From DATJGR01 sp963735085 (GTDB lineage Bacteria > Pseudomonadota > Gammaproteobacteria > Pseudomonadales > Azotimanducaceae): a stretch of DNA of 64,000 nucleotides. Where the stretch lies: the NCBI GenBank assembly GCA_963735085.1, contig CAVTJP010000005.1:1178001-1242000 (forward strand). The letters are read 5' to 3'. The notes beneath the pieces were generated by a model. That model was given only the letters and a program-made list of their open reading frames with translations. It searched no databases and was not told where the DNA came from. Position 1 is the stretch's first letter; every line of letters starts with the position of its first letter. Position numbers and translations under genes: made by a program. This document shows positions 16,771-25,712 of this stretch, piece after piece.

Positions 16771-19416
16771 CTAAAATGCGAGTTTCGAGTCAATTTTGCC
16801 GAGTTGCGTACGAAACACGGCTTGAATCCTATCCAGCGGAGCTTGGCCATCGGCTTCGAAGCGAAGCGTCAGGACCGGGCTGGTGTTGGATGGTCGAATC
16901 AAACCCCAGCCGTCGGGGTAGTCGACGCGAATCCCATCGATTGCAGTGATCGTCCCGTCGCCGAAATCGCCTTCCTTTTTCAGCCGTTCCATCACCGCGA
17001 ATTTTCCCGAGTCCGTGGTGTTGATTTTGAGTTCCGGCGTCGAAAACGTGACAGGGAATTCAGCGAACAATCTGCTGACGGATTTGGACTCGGCGCCAAG
17101 AATTTCGAGAAGTCGGGCTGCGCTATACAGCGCGTCGTCGAAACCGTACCAACGCTCGCCGAAACAGATGTGGCCGCTGAATTCGCCGGCCAGCAACGCT
17201 CCGGTCTCTTTGAGTTTGGCTTTCATGTGTGAATGGCCGGTCTTCCACATGATGGGTCTGCCGCCGTATTCGCTGATCAGCGAATTGAGGTGGCGGCTGC
17301 ACTTGACGTCGAAAATGATATCGGCGCCCGGATTGCGGCCCACGATGTCGCGCGCGAACAACATCAAAAGTTTATCGGGCCAAATGATCTCGCCGCGTTC
17401 CGTGACGAGGCCGAGACGATCGCCGTCGCCATCGAAAGCCAACCCGAGGTTGGCTTTTTCTGCCTTGACGACCGTAATCAAGTCTTTCAAGTTCGCCGGG
17501 TCTGCCGGGTCGGGGTGATGATTGGGAAATGTTCCGTCGACCTCGCAGTACAGTGGCACGACTTCACAACCCAACTCTGCGATTAACCTTGGCGCGACAC
17601 CTCCTGCAACACCATTGCCGCAATCGACGACCACCTTCATCGGTTGCGCCACGGCAACGTCGTTCAGCACTCGCTCGAGGTAGTGATCCACGATTGTGAT
17701 CTCGTCGTACGCTCCGTCGCCTTCACTGAGGTGGTTGTCTACGATACGTTCGCGCAGTGCCTGAATTCTTTGTTCGGCGAGCGTTTCGCCTGCGAGCATC
17801 ATTTTCAGGCCGTTGTATTCCGGGGGGTTGTGTGACCCGGTGACCATGATGCCGGTGCCTGTATCGAGTGCGTGCGTGGCGTAGTACAGCAACGGCGTGG
17901 GAACCTGGCCGATATCGGTGACATCGATGCCGCCTTCCGTCAGTCCGCGCGCAAGCGACTTCTTCAACGCAGGGCTAGACAGGCGTCCGTCGCACCCCAC
18001 TACGGCCCGCGATACCTTCAGCTGCCTGGCTTCCGCGGCGAACGCGCGGCCAACCCAGTAGACGACATCCTCGGTGAGATTCGACGTGACGATTCCGCGA
18101 ATGTCGTAGGCGCGAAAGATCGCAGGATCGAGCTTTAGGCCCAGATCGATCGGTGACACGTCTTCGGAAACTTCGATACCGAAGTTGTGATCTTTGCGAT
18201 CCGTTGCACGAACGTCTAGAAAGTCGTCCTCTGCATCCAGATCATCGGCATCCGCGGACTCTGCTGGTGCCGTCGGGGTCACCTGCTTTGTCAAGGGCGC
18301 CTGCTTTGTTGAACGGGCACCCGACGTCGCAGGGCCGCGCGACGTCGGTGTTGGGCTGCGCTGGGGCGTGCGGGGCGGATCGCCGTCTTCAGGTAGACGC
18401 TTCGCATAGCGATTGGCTGCCACCGCGATCTGCTGGAACAACGCGAGACCATAGCGATCCACGTTGCCGCCGCGCCCCCTGACGATGCGAGTAACGTAGT
18501 CGATCAAGGTCAGACTATCGCGCTCCAGAGCGCGGAACAGACGCGCATAGCTCAAATAGACGCCAGCGAGAATCAGTGCAATGGCGACCGCAAGAGGTGT
18601 CCACAACCAGGCACCGCTGATTACACTCGCTGCGACTGCACGAGGCTTGAAAACCAGAGTCCAGGCGGGCGCGTTGAGTTTTATTCGTATCGGTTCGACA
18701 CCACCGCCGACTGGCTTTCCATACTGCAAAACAGATCGGCCGGCGCCCTCCTCGAACTTCTGTTCCACGTCAATCTGACCGAAATCGTCCGGTAGCAGTT
18801 TCAGCGGCTGATAGAAGAAATCCATCGACACCGCGGCGAACAACACGCCATCCACAGTGCCTGCGTCAGTGATCGGCCTAGCCACGTAAAAGACGGAGCG
18901 TTGATTCACGTTCGATGCCTCCGGCCCGACAAATTCCTGCGTCTCGGCGCGTTTGATTACATCAAGGGCAGCGAATGAGATCGGCGTCTTGGCGTTCAGA
19001 TCAACTTCAGCCTTCCCCTTCGGAACGATGTCGACGCGCTCGGCGTTGGGAATCAGCGCGCGCAGGCGCTGGTTCTCCGCCGACATGGTTGCCGGATCGT
19101 AGGTTTGCAGCGCCGAGATCGTTTCGTTTGCGGCGGCGGCGGCGCTCAGTTCGCGCTGCATTGTTGCGATCCGCACATTGAAGAAGTTGGCGAAGCTCTC
19201 CGCCTGCAGCGCGCGGGTTTGCTTCAGATGATTTGCATCAGCCGGGCGAACCACCGTGGACCACACCAACAACGCCGCCACGAACACTCCTGCGAGCGCA
19301 ACGCCAATGGCAAGCAGCGGATATGACCACAGCCCACGCGTCAGGCCCGCACCGAGCACTGCTCGATCAGGTGTGCTCAGCGGTTCACTCGAATCGTCGG
19401 AAGTCTCTTTCGCCAC
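16771..19416 (-). CDS. algC: Phosphomannomutase/phosphoglucomutase with N-terminal membrane domain (AlgC-like)
   Basis: 881 aa. Residues 1-30 are cytoplasmic, about 30-53 and 268-290 are transmembrane helices, and about 55-265 form a periplasmic domain; a proline/threonine-rich acidic linker (about 340-420) leads to the alpha-D-phosphohexomutase domain. Catalytic parts: phosphoserine loop TGSHNPPEYNG (Ser about 527), metal loop DGDGDRLG (about 664), sugar loop GEFSGH (about 745) and the C-terminal phosphate site PSNTSPVLTLRFEA. It interconverts mannose-6-P/mannose-1-P and glucose-6-P/glucose-1-P for exopolysaccharide and LPS. The long membrane form is known in several gammaproteobacteria; the sensor-like region's role is unclear. 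It sits 55 bp from coaBC with no dut between. Confidence 0.92.
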   Translation of the reverse strand: MAKETSDDSSEPLSTPDRAVLGAGLTRGLWSYPLLAIGVALAGVFVAALLVWSTVVRPADANHLKQTRALQAESFANFFNVRIATMQRELSAAAAANETISALQTYDPATMSAENQRLRALIPNAERVDIVPKGKAEVDLNAKTPISFAALDVIKRAETQEFVGPEASNVNQRSVFYVARPITDAGTVDGVLFAAVSMDFFYQPLKLLPDDFGQIDVEQKFEEGAGRSVLQYGKPVGGGVEPIRIKLNAPAWTLVFKPRAVAASVISGAWLWTPLAVAIALILAGVYLSYARLFRALERDSLTLIDYVTRIVRGRGGNVDRYGLALFQQIAVAANRYAKRLPEDGDPPRTPQRSPTPTSRGPATSGARSTKQAPLTKQVTPTAPAESADADDLDAEDDFLDVRATDRKDHNFGIEVSEDVSPIDLGLKLDPAIFRAYDIRGIVTSNLTEDVVYWVGRAFAAEARQLKVSRAVVGCDGRLSSPALKKSLARGLTEGGIDVTDIGQVPTPLLYYATHALDTGTGIMVTGSHNPPEYNGLKMMLAGETLAEQRIQALRERIVDNHLSEGDGAYDEITIVDHYLERVLNDVAVAQPMKVVVDCGNGVAGGVAPRLIAELGCEVVPLYCEVDGTFPNHHPDPADPANLKDLITVVKAEKANLGLAFDGDGDRLGLVTERGEIIWPDKLLMLFARDIVGRNPGADIIFDVKCSRHLNSLISEYGGRPIMWKTGHSHMKAKLKETGALLAGEFSGHICFGERWYGFDDALYSAARLLEILGAESKSVSRLFAEFPVTFSTPELKINTTDSGKFAVMERLKKEGDFGDGTITAIDGIRVDYPDGWGLIRPSNTSPVLTLRFEADGQAPLDRIQAVFRTQLGKIDSKLAF

Positions 19417-19471
19417 GTTAACCTGGTTCTTCTTAATTTCGCCCGATGGTAGTGCTCACGGCCAGTGCTGG

Positions 19472-20716
19472 CTAGCTATCGGCCAACCGCGCTCCTGGTG
19501 CGTCGGCCGGCCGTCGGGCGCGCGTCCGCAGGCCCGTGGCGACCCGTTCGATCAGAGCGCGTGCAATCTCTGCCTTTGAACGCAGTGCGATACGCTCTTC
19601 GCCATCGCGCACTATGACGGTTACTGCGTTGTCGTTGCTGTCGAAGCCGATGCGCTGATCCGACACGTCGTTGACAACGATCATGTCGAGCTTCTTTCGA
19701 ATGAGTTTGGTGCGGGCATTAGCGATCGCGTTTTCGGTCTCGGCAGCAAAGCCGACCACGTAGACCCGTTCGCGCCGCGCAACCGATGCGATGATGTCGG
19801 GATTTTGCTCCAGATCGAGCCGCATGCCTACATCAGCGGATTTTTTGATCTTCTGCTGCTGTGCGTGTGTAGGTCGATAGTCGGCCACTGCCGCTACGCC
19901 GACAAAGACGTCACATGCGTCGAGTTGCGCCGCGACCGCGTCGTGCATCTGCTGCGCCGTGACTACGTCGATGCGGGTAACCCCCGGTGGTGTTGGCAGC
20001 CCGACAGGGCCGCTGATCAAGGTCACCGACGCGCCCGCATTGCGTGCCGCCTCTGCGACAGCGAAGCCTTGCTTGCCGGAACTGTGGTTGCTGATGTAGC
20101 GCACCGGGTCGATCGGTTCGCGAGTCGGGCCGGCGGTCACAACGACCCGAATGCCGGGCAACACCCGGGAGGCAAAGAGCTGTGTGATTTCAGCGCACAA
20201 GGTTTCGGGCTCCAGCATCCGTCCGGGACCGAATTCACCGCAGGCTTGAGGGCCGTGGCCAGGTCCGAGGATACGCACTTGGTCGCTGCCTAGCTGTGCC
20301 AGATTGCGTTGCGTCGCGGGGTGCTGCCACATTTGTTGGTTCATCGCGGGTGCAACTGCGATCGGACACGCTGCGGCGAGGCAGATCGCAGTGAGCAGAT
20401 CGTCGGCGAGTCCGTGCGCGAGTCGCGCTAGCGTGTGCGCGGTAGCGGGTGCCAGCAGGATGCAGTCGGCCCATCGCGCGAGTTCGATGTGGCCCATCGC
20501 CGCCTCTGCCTCGGCATCCCAGAGATCGTCCCGCACCGGACGCTGCGAAACCGCCTGCAGCGTTGTCGGTGTCACGAACTGGCGAGCGCTGCGCGTTAGA
20601 ACAACCTGTACGGTCGCGCCACGCGTGGTGAGTTGTCGCACAAGCTCTGGGGTCTTGTACGCAGCGATGCCGCCGCTGATCCCCAATACGATGTGTTTGC
20701 CTTCGAGCGGCATCAT
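19472..20716 (-). CDS. coaBC: Bifunctional phosphopantothenoylcysteine decarboxylase/phosphopantothenate--cysteine ligase
   Basis: 414 aa fusion of two coenzyme A biosynthetic enzymes. The CoaC half (residues 1 to about 180) is a flavodoxin-like fold with GISGGIAAYKTPELVRQL, the active-site histidine in MGHIELARWADC, and APAMNQQMWQHPATQ. The CoaB half begins VVVTAGPTREPIDPVRYIS, then NHSSGKQGFAVAEAA, ADYRPTHAQQQKIKKS and the C-terminal NDV-type segment. The ATG at 20716 (MMPLEGKHIVLG) is preferred; an in-frame extension to 20749 is unlike other CoaBC N-termini. It is divergent from radC. Confidence 0.95.
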   Translation of the reverse strand: MMPLEGKHIVLGISGGIAAYKTPELVRQLTTRGATVQVVLTRSARQFVTPTTLQAVSQRPVRDDLWDAEAEAAMGHIELARWADCILLAPATAHTLARLAHGLADDLLTAICLAAACPIAVAPAMNQQMWQHPATQRNLAQLGSDQVRILGPGHGPQACGEFGPGRMLEPETLCAEITQLFASRVLPGIRVVVTAGPTREPIDPVRYISNHSSGKQGFAVAEAARNAGASVTLISGPVGLPTPPGVTRIDVVTAQQMHDAVAAQLDACDVFVGVAAVADYRPTHAQQQKIKKSADVGMRLDLEQNPDIIASVARRERVYVVGFAAETENAIANARTKLIRKKLDMIVVNDVSDQRIGFDSNDNAVTVIVRDGEERIALRSKAEIARALIERVATGLRTRARRPADAPGARLADS

Positions 20717-20802
20717 CCAACTCACAGGTTCGAGCAGTAAACATACCACTTAGGGGCGAGCGCACACTAACCCAGTTGCGCAGCGTTCATGGGATTCGAC
20801 GC

Positions 20803-21477
20803 ATGACCATCACAGAGTGGCCAAATAGCGAACGCCCGCGCGAGCGATTATTGGCGGGTGGTACCGATGGGCTATCCGATGCCGAACTGTTGGCGTTGCT
20901 CCTGCGCACAGGCAGTCGTTCGCGAGACGCGGTGCAATTGGCGCGAGAGCTGCTCGGGCAGTACACCTCGCTGCGCGCGTTGCTCGACGCGCCGGTGGCA
21001 GAGCTTGCGGATCGTCCTGGGATCGGCCCCGCGAAAGCGGCAACGCTCGCCGCCGCAGTTGCTCTAGCTGAGCGTTACCTGGCGTGTGCTGTGGCGCGTG
21101 AAGAGGTTTTTGGGGCTTCGGCAGACGTTCGTCGCTATCTGCGTCATCGCTTGGGCGGGCTATCGCGCGAGGTATTCGGTGCGCTATTTCTGGATGCACA
21201 ACACCGATTGATCGCATTTCGCGAAATTTTCCTGGGCACCATCGATAGTGCAACCGTACACCCGCGCGAGGTGCTGCGCGAGACGTTGGCACTCAACGCG
21301 GCAGCGGTAATTTTTGTGCATAACCATCCTTCGGGAGTCGCTGAGCCCAGTACGAGTGACGTGAAGATCACCGAGCGTCTGCGACACATGCTGCAACTGA
21401 TAGATGTGCGGGTCCTCGACCATATCGTGGTCAGTGGTGCTGAGGCCATTTCGATGGCCGAGCGGGGCCTGCTATAA
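20803..21477 (+). CDS. radC: RadC family MPN/JAMM-domain protein
   Basis: 224 aa. The N-terminal helix-hairpin-helix region (RERLLAGGTDGLSDAELLA, LADRPGIGPAKAATLAAAV) is followed by a JAMM/MPN metalloprotease-like domain with LFLDAQHRLIAFREIFLGT and the zinc ligand set HNHPSG with a downstream Asp (FVHNHPSGVAEPSTSD). Originally named for DNA repair, its real role is unsettled. The ATG at 20803 (MTITEWPNSERPRERLL) matches the family N-terminus. It lies beside coaBC in the divergent arrangement usual in gammaproteobacteria. Confidence 0.93.
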   Translation: MTITEWPNSERPRERLLAGGTDGLSDAELLALLLRTGSRSRDAVQLARELLGQYTSLRALLDAPVAELADRPGIGPAKAATLAAAVALAERYLACAVAREEVFGASADVRRYLRHRLGGLSREVFGALFLDAQHRLIAFREIFLGTIDSATVHPREVLRETLALNAAAVIFVHNHPSGVAEPSTSDVKITERLRHMLQLIDVRVLDHIVVSGAEAISMAERGLL

Positions 21478-21486
21478 GCCTCGTGC

Positions 21487-21515
21487 TTGCCGCAGTCAGG
21501 GCCCTCTGGTATAAA
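21487..21515 (+). promoter_or_regulatory. Sigma-70 promoter of rpmB-rpmG
   Basis: TTGCCG (21487-21492), a 17-bp spacer, then an extended -10 TGG-TATAAA with the hexamer at 21510-21515. Spacing and both hexamers are close to consensus, it lies just after the radC stop, and it points at the ribosomal protein pair, for which a strong promoter is expected. Confidence 0.65.
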
Positions 21516-21549
21516 CGCCCCTCTTTTTTTCGGGCAGGGCGATTTCGCC

Positions 21550-21786
21550 ATGACTCAAGTGTGCCAAGTAACAGGTAAGCGCCCGATCAGTGGCAACAAT
21601 GTGTCGCATGCGAAGAATAGAACTCGGCGTCGATTCATGCCGAACTTGCACTATCATCGGTTCTGGGTTGACGGCGAGAAGCGCTATGTGCGGCTACGCG
21701 TTTCGGCGGCTGGTATGCGGTTGATCGACAAGCAAGGTATCGACGCAGTGATCGCGGATCTGCGCAAACGTGGCGAAAAGGTCTAA
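21550..21786 (+). CDS. rpmB: 50S ribosomal protein L28
   Basis: 78 residues. The start MTQVCQVTGKRPISGNNVSH and then NRTRRRFMPNLHYHRFWVD are typical of bL28, as is the end DLRKRGEKV. The ATG at 21550 gives the standard N-terminus; an in-frame extension to 21487 would overlap the promoter and is rejected. rpmG follows 4 bp later, the usual L28-L33 pair. Confidence 0.98.
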   Translation: MTQVCQVTGKRPISGNNVSHAKNRTRRRFMPNLHYHRFWVDGEKRYVRLRVSAAGMRLIDKQGIDAVIADLRKRGEKV

Positions 21787-21790
21787 GGCG

Positions 21791-21946
21791 ATGCGAGACA
21801 AAATCAAGTTGGTTTCGAGCGCGGGCACCGGTCACTACTACACGACAGACAAGAACAAGCGGACGATGACCGAAAAACTCGAATTGAAGAAGTACGACCC
21901 TGTCGTGCGAAAGCACGTCATCTATCGCGAAGCCAAAATCAAGTAA
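21791..21946 (+). CDS. rpmG: 50S ribosomal protein L33
   Basis: 51 residues: MRDKIKLVSSAGTGHYYTTD, then KNKRTMTEKLELKKYDPVVR and KHVIYREAKIK. This is the bL33 form lacking the CxxC zinc ligands found in some paralogues (no cysteine at all). It directly follows rpmB and ends 2 bp from the convergent hyuA stop. Confidence 0.97.
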   Translation: MRDKIKLVSSAGTGHYYTTDKNKRTMTEKLELKKYDPVVRKHVIYREAKIK

Positions 21947-21948
21947 CG

Positions 21949-23955
21949 CTATTCGTCGAGTCTGAGCGCCTTTGAGGTCGCTGGAGCCGCGCGATTTGCG
22001 GCCAGCAGCAGGTGACCCCAAGTATCCACAGTTGCATGCCATGACGGGTCGACGAACGTTGTGGCCATCGTTTCTACAATCAACGCTGGCCCCTCGATTC
22101 GCTGGTTGGCACATAGCGTATTCCGCTCATAGACTGGTACTGACGCATATGCCGCCATCGGCACGGTCGTTCGAGGCTCCCCGGGCGAGCGCGTTGGTAG
22201 GCGCGGCAGCGTGACCTGCGGGTGCGGTGCAATCAGTTCGCAGCGGACGTTGACGAGTTCCAGCGGTAGATCGAGCGCGTGTCCATAACGCGCTTCGTGC
22301 AATGCGTTGAACTCTCCGATGACGTCACGCGGCGAAGACCATGGCACCGTCAGCGTAAAGCTCTGGCCTTGGTACCGCAGATCCAGCGATCGCGCCTCAC
22401 GGATACAGGCACCGTCCGCACCGTCCGCGATCAATTCCAGGCGACCCGGTCCCGATAGCGCATCGAAGTACGCATCGACCTCGTCTGCGGTCAGTGATCG
22501 CATCGGCGCACCGATCGTCCTGATTAGTTGTCGCGTCGCATCGGCCACCAACATGCCGAACGCAGAAAAGACCCCGCAATGCGCCGGAACGATGATCTGT
22601 GGGATCTCGAGTGAGTCGGCAAGCGCGCAGGCGTGCAGCCCGCCTGCACCACCAAATGACACCAGTGAGCACGTTCGCGGGTCGTGGCCACGCTCCAGCG
22701 AAATCAGTCGCAGCGCCTGTGCCATATGGAGGTTCGCAACAGCGATAATGCCGTTAGCCGTCTCGACGGGGTCTCTTTGCAGTGGTTCCGCGATCCGCAT
22801 GACTGAACGTGTGGCCAGATCGGCGCGTAGCGCCAGGGTACCGGCAAGCAGCAGGGACGGGGGCAACCGCCCCAGAACCACATTGGCGTCGGTGACGGTC
22901 GGCTCCACGCCGCCCCGGTCATAGCAAGCAGGTCCTGGTTGCGCCCCGGCTGATCGAGGACCGACGTGCAGCACTCCCGCGGCATCGAGGAATGCGATCG
23001 AGCCCCCGCCGGCGGCAATCGTGTGGATGTCAGCCATCGGCACCGCCACCGGATAGGGTCCGATCGATCCTTCGTTGGTGATCGCTGGCCGCTCGCCGAT
23101 TAGCGCGACGTCGGTGGAGGTTCCCCCCATATCGAATGTCAGCAGATTGCGCTCGGCGGTTGGCGCACCGACGTATCGAGCAGCCGCAATGCCCCCCGCC
23201 GGGCCCGATAGCAGCAGATTGACGGCGCGCCGCCGCGCCCGAGCGGCCCCGATCGTACCGCCGGAAGACTGCATCACGACGACCGGGCACGGCGCAACCG
23301 CCTGTGTGAGCCTTTGTATGTAGCTGTCAACGACGGGCCCCAGCCAGGCGTTCAACCAAGTCGCGATACCACGTTCGTACTCCTTATAGTGTGGCAGCAC
23401 TTCGGATGAGCGACAGACAAAAGCAAGGTCTGTGAGTGCAGCTTCGATCGCGCGCTCGTACCGGTCGTCGATGTAGCTGTAGAGCAGATTGATGGCGATT
23501 GACTCGCAACCCAACGCGCTGATCTGTTGCCGCAGATCGTCCAGGTCGGCTTGTGTCAGCGGTTCGATCACGTCGCCATTCGGCGCAATCCGCCCGCCGG
23601 TACCGATCAGCAATTCCGCAGGTATGGGGTCGGGCGGCGCATGCGGCGTCAGCGTGTACAGATCACCACGCGCTTGCCGTCCTATGTGAAGCACGTCGGT
23701 GAAGCCGCGATTCGTTACATAGGCCGTGCGCGCTCCGCGACCCTCCAGTGCTGCGTTCGTCGCGACAGTACTGCCGTGCACGATTGTCACGCGTCCTGCT
23801 GCGACATCGCGGTCCAGACGGAGTTCTCTGATGCCCTGCAGAATCGCGATCGATGGGTCGGCCGCGGTCGAGAGAACTTTGTGCAAGCGTAGCTCTTCGG
23901 CGTCGAGTAACACGAAGTCCGTGAAAGTGCCTCCGGTGTCGACGCCGAGTAACAT
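21949..23955 (-). CDS. Hydantoinase/oxoprolinase family protein (HyuA-like)
   Basis: 668 aa with the ASKHA-type ATPase features of hydantoinase A/oxoprolinase: GVDTGGTFTDFVLLD at the very N-terminus, VTIVHGSTVATNAALEGRGA, LLTFDMGGTSTDVAL (about residue 280) and LVSFGGAGGLHACALAD. Relatives use ATP to open cyclic amides such as hydantoins and 5-oxoproline, or acetone with a carboxylase partner. The usual HyuB partner is not adjacent, so the substrate is unknown. The ATG at 23955 is the natural start, though no clear ribosome site is seen; a TTG at 23976 is in frame. It sits between rpmG and mutM, where I would not expect it. Confidence 0.9.
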   Translation of the reverse strand: MLLGVDTGGTFTDFVLLDAEELRLHKVLSTAADPSIAILQGIRELRLDRDVAAGRVTIVHGSTVATNAALEGRGARTAYVTNRGFTDVLHIGRQARGDLYTLTPHAPPDPIPAELLIGTGGRIAPNGDVIEPLTQADLDDLRQQISALGCESIAINLLYSYIDDRYERAIEAALTDLAFVCRSSEVLPHYKEYERGIATWLNAWLGPVVDSYIQRLTQAVAPCPVVVMQSSGGTIGAARARRRAVNLLLSGPAGGIAAARYVGAPTAERNLLTFDMGGTSTDVALIGERPAITNEGSIGPYPVAVPMADIHTIAAGGGSIAFLDAAGVLHVGPRSAGAQPGPACYDRGGVEPTVTDANVVLGRLPPSLLLAGTLALRADLATRSVMRIAEPLQRDPVETANGIIAVANLHMAQALRLISLERGHDPRTCSLVSFGGAGGLHACALADSLEIPQIIVPAHCGVFSAFGMLVADATRQLIRTIGAPMRSLTADEVDAYFDALSGPGRLELIADGADGACIREARSLDLRYQGQSFTLTVPWSSPRDVIGEFNALHEARYGHALDLPLELVNVRCELIAPHPQVTLPRLPTRSPGEPRTTVPMAAYASVPVYERNTLCANQRIEGPALIVETMATTFVDPSWHATVDTWGHLLLAANRAAPATSKALRLDE

Positions 23956-23998
23956 CGATAATTGGTTGGCGCGCAATGCGAAGGGTGGATTGTAACGG

Positions 23999-24808
23999 AT
24001 GCCGGAGCTGCCAGAAGTCGAGACAACGCGCCGCGGTATCGAGCCGGCGATCGTCGGTCGTCGGATCAGCGGATGGCAATTGCGCCAGCCGCGATTGCGT
24101 TGGCCGGTGGTGCTGCCTGATCAGATCCGCGGGGATCAGATTCTGCGCGTCGTGCGGCGCGCGAAGTATCTGGTTCTGGAAACCGCGCGCGGTGCGTTGA
24201 TCGTGCATCTGGGAATGTCGGGCAGTTTGCAGTTGATGCGTGCCGACAGTGCACCGGGTCGCCACGATCACGTCGATATCGAGTTCGATCGCGACGTCGT
24301 CTTGCGATTGAACGATCCGCGGCGTTTTGGAAGCATTCATTACCAGCATGGTGACTGGCGCGGGCATTGGTTGCTCAAGAATCTAGGCGTCGAACCGCTG
24401 GGATCGGCATTTGATGGCCGCCTCTTGTATCGCCTTGCGCGCGGGCGCCGCGTCGCCATCAAACTTCTGTTGATGGACGCGCGAGTTGTCGTTGGGGTAG
24501 GCAACATCTACGCAAACGAGTCACTGTTCCGTGCCGGAATTCGACCGCGGGTCGCTGCCGGGCGCATCAATCAACGTCGCTACGAAACACTCGCCAATGC
24601 GGTGCGCGAAGTTCTTACTGACGCGATCCGGGACGGTGGCACGACGCTCAAGGATTTTGTCGATGGAGCCGGACGCCCCGGCTACTTCGGTCAATCGCTG
24701 TACGTCTATGGGCGGCAGGACCAACCCTGCTATCAATGCGGCGGCGTGCTCAAGGGCTTGCGCGTTGGCCAACGTGCGACGGTGTATTGTGCGAACTGCC
24801 AACGATAG
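23999..24808 (+). CDS. mutM: Formamidopyrimidine-DNA glycosylase (Fpg)
   Basis: Removes 8-oxoguanine and formamidopyrimidines and nicks the abasic site; 269 aa. The catalytic N-terminal proline and glutamate are present in MPELPEVETTRRGI (P2, E3), with the conserved lysine in RRAKYLVLE, the helix-two-turn-helix segment GVGNIYANESLFRAGI, and the C-terminal zinc finger with CYQCGG and VYCANCQR. The start at 23999 is fixed by the need for P2. It is divergent from hyuA across 43 bp. Confidence 0.97.
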   Translation: MPELPEVETTRRGIEPAIVGRRISGWQLRQPRLRWPVVLPDQIRGDQILRVVRRAKYLVLETARGALIVHLGMSGSLQLMRADSAPGRHDHVDIEFDRDVVLRLNDPRRFGSIHYQHGDWRGHWLLKNLGVEPLGSAFDGRLLYRLARGRRVAIKLLLMDARVVVGVGNIYANESLFRAGIRPRVAAGRINQRRYETLANAVREVLTDAIRDGGTTLKDFVDGAGRPGYFGQSLYVYGRQDQPCYQCGGVLKGLRVGQRATVYCANCQR

Positions 24809-24870
24809 CGCGAAATGCCGCAGCTGGTAGTGGTAGAGTCAGCCGGTCCATGACTGTGAGACGTTTCGCC

Positions 24871-25194
24871 ATGTTGAAATTCATTCAGGGTCGCCTGCTG
24901 TTGGCACTGGTTGTCAGCGCGATGAGCGTTCCCGCATTTGCAGACCCGGCGGACTACCCCAACGACTTCTCGATGGCTGGCGACCTTCTGATTGCTCGAC
25001 CGCTGGGCGTCGTATGGACAGTGGCCGGGTCCGCGTTATTTGTCGTCAGCCTGCCATTCACGGCACTTGGCGGAAACGTCAAACAAGCGGCAGATACGCT
25101 GGTGATCGGGCCGGCAAAAGAGACCTTCGTACGTTGTCTCGGTTGCACTAATTCCGGTCGATATGTGGACCCCAACGAGGTCAAGGCTCACTGA
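24871..25194 (+). CDS. Small exported/membrane protein with CLGC motif
   Basis: 107 aa from the chosen ATG; an in-frame ATG at 24850 adds seven residues. Residues about 1-24 are a signal peptide (LLLALVVSAMSVPAFA then DPADYP). One hydrophobic segment follows (GVVWTVAGSALFVVSLPFTAL), then GNVKQAADTLVIGPAKETFV and a short CLGC pair near the C-terminus. It resembles short gammaproteobacterial proteins of unknown function, sometimes mislabelled as transporters. It converges on coaD and lies 62 bp behind mutM. The ORF context with signal peptide, codon use like neighbours and placement between conserved genes supports that it is real. Confidence 0.7.
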   Translation: MLKFIQGRLLLALVVSAMSVPAFADPADYPNDFSMAGDLLIARPLGVVWTVAGSALFVVSLPFTALGGNVKQAADTLVIGPAKETFVRCLGCTNSGRYVDPNEVKAH

Positions 25195-25210
25195 GCGGCT
25201 GAGGTTCGCT

Positions 25211-25705
25211 TTAGCGTTTCGCGCCGCTGGATTGATCCGGTCTGAGCGCGGCCGCGACAATCGGGTCGACGAACTTCGAAACATCACCGCCTAGCGACGC
25301 AATCTCGCGCACCAGCGTTGATGAAATGAACGAGCAACTCTTAGACGGGAGCAAAAACACGTACTCGATTGAAGGCTCGAGTTCGGTGTTCATCTCGGCC
25401 ATTTGAAACTCGTATTCAAAGTCAGCCATTGTGCGCAGGCCGCGCAGGATGAAGCGCGTTCCCATTGCGTTCGCGTAATCCACAAGTAAACCGTTGAATC
25501 GCTCTACCGAGACTCGCTTGCCAAATGGCGCAAGTACGCGTTCGCACAGTTCGATACGATCTTTGAGCTGATCAGAAGCGGCCTTCTGCGCGGACGTCCC
25601 GATCGCGAGCACGACGTGGTCGAACAGGTTCAACGCTCGGTTCACCAGGTCGGTATGACCGTTGGTGATCGGGTTGAAGGTCCCCGGATAGATCACAGTC
25701 TTCAA
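25211..25705 (-). CDS. coaD: Phosphopantetheine adenylyltransferase
   Basis: 164 aa. Transfers AMP to 4'-phosphopantetheine in coenzyme A synthesis. The nucleotidyltransferase motif is VIYPGTFNPITNGHTDLVNR, followed by FNGLLVDYANAMGTRFILRG, LRTMADFEYEFQMAEMN and SSTLVREIASLGGDVSKFV. The start is TTG at 25705, chosen because GGAGG lies exactly 7 bases upstream and because the family begins at this point (MKTVIYPGTF-like). Upstream in-frame GTG at 25750 would add a non-conserved glycine-rich tail made from the ribosome-site sequence itself. Confidence 0.94.
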   Translation of the reverse strand: MKTVIYPGTFNPITNGHTDLVNRALNLFDHVVLAIGTSAQKAASDQLKDRIELCERVLAPFGKRVSVERFNGLLVDYANAMGTRFILRGLRTMADFEYEFQMAEMNTELEPSIEYVFLLPSKSCSFISSTLVREIASLGGDVSKFVDPIVAAALRPDQSSGAKR

Positions 25706-25712
25706 GATTCCG

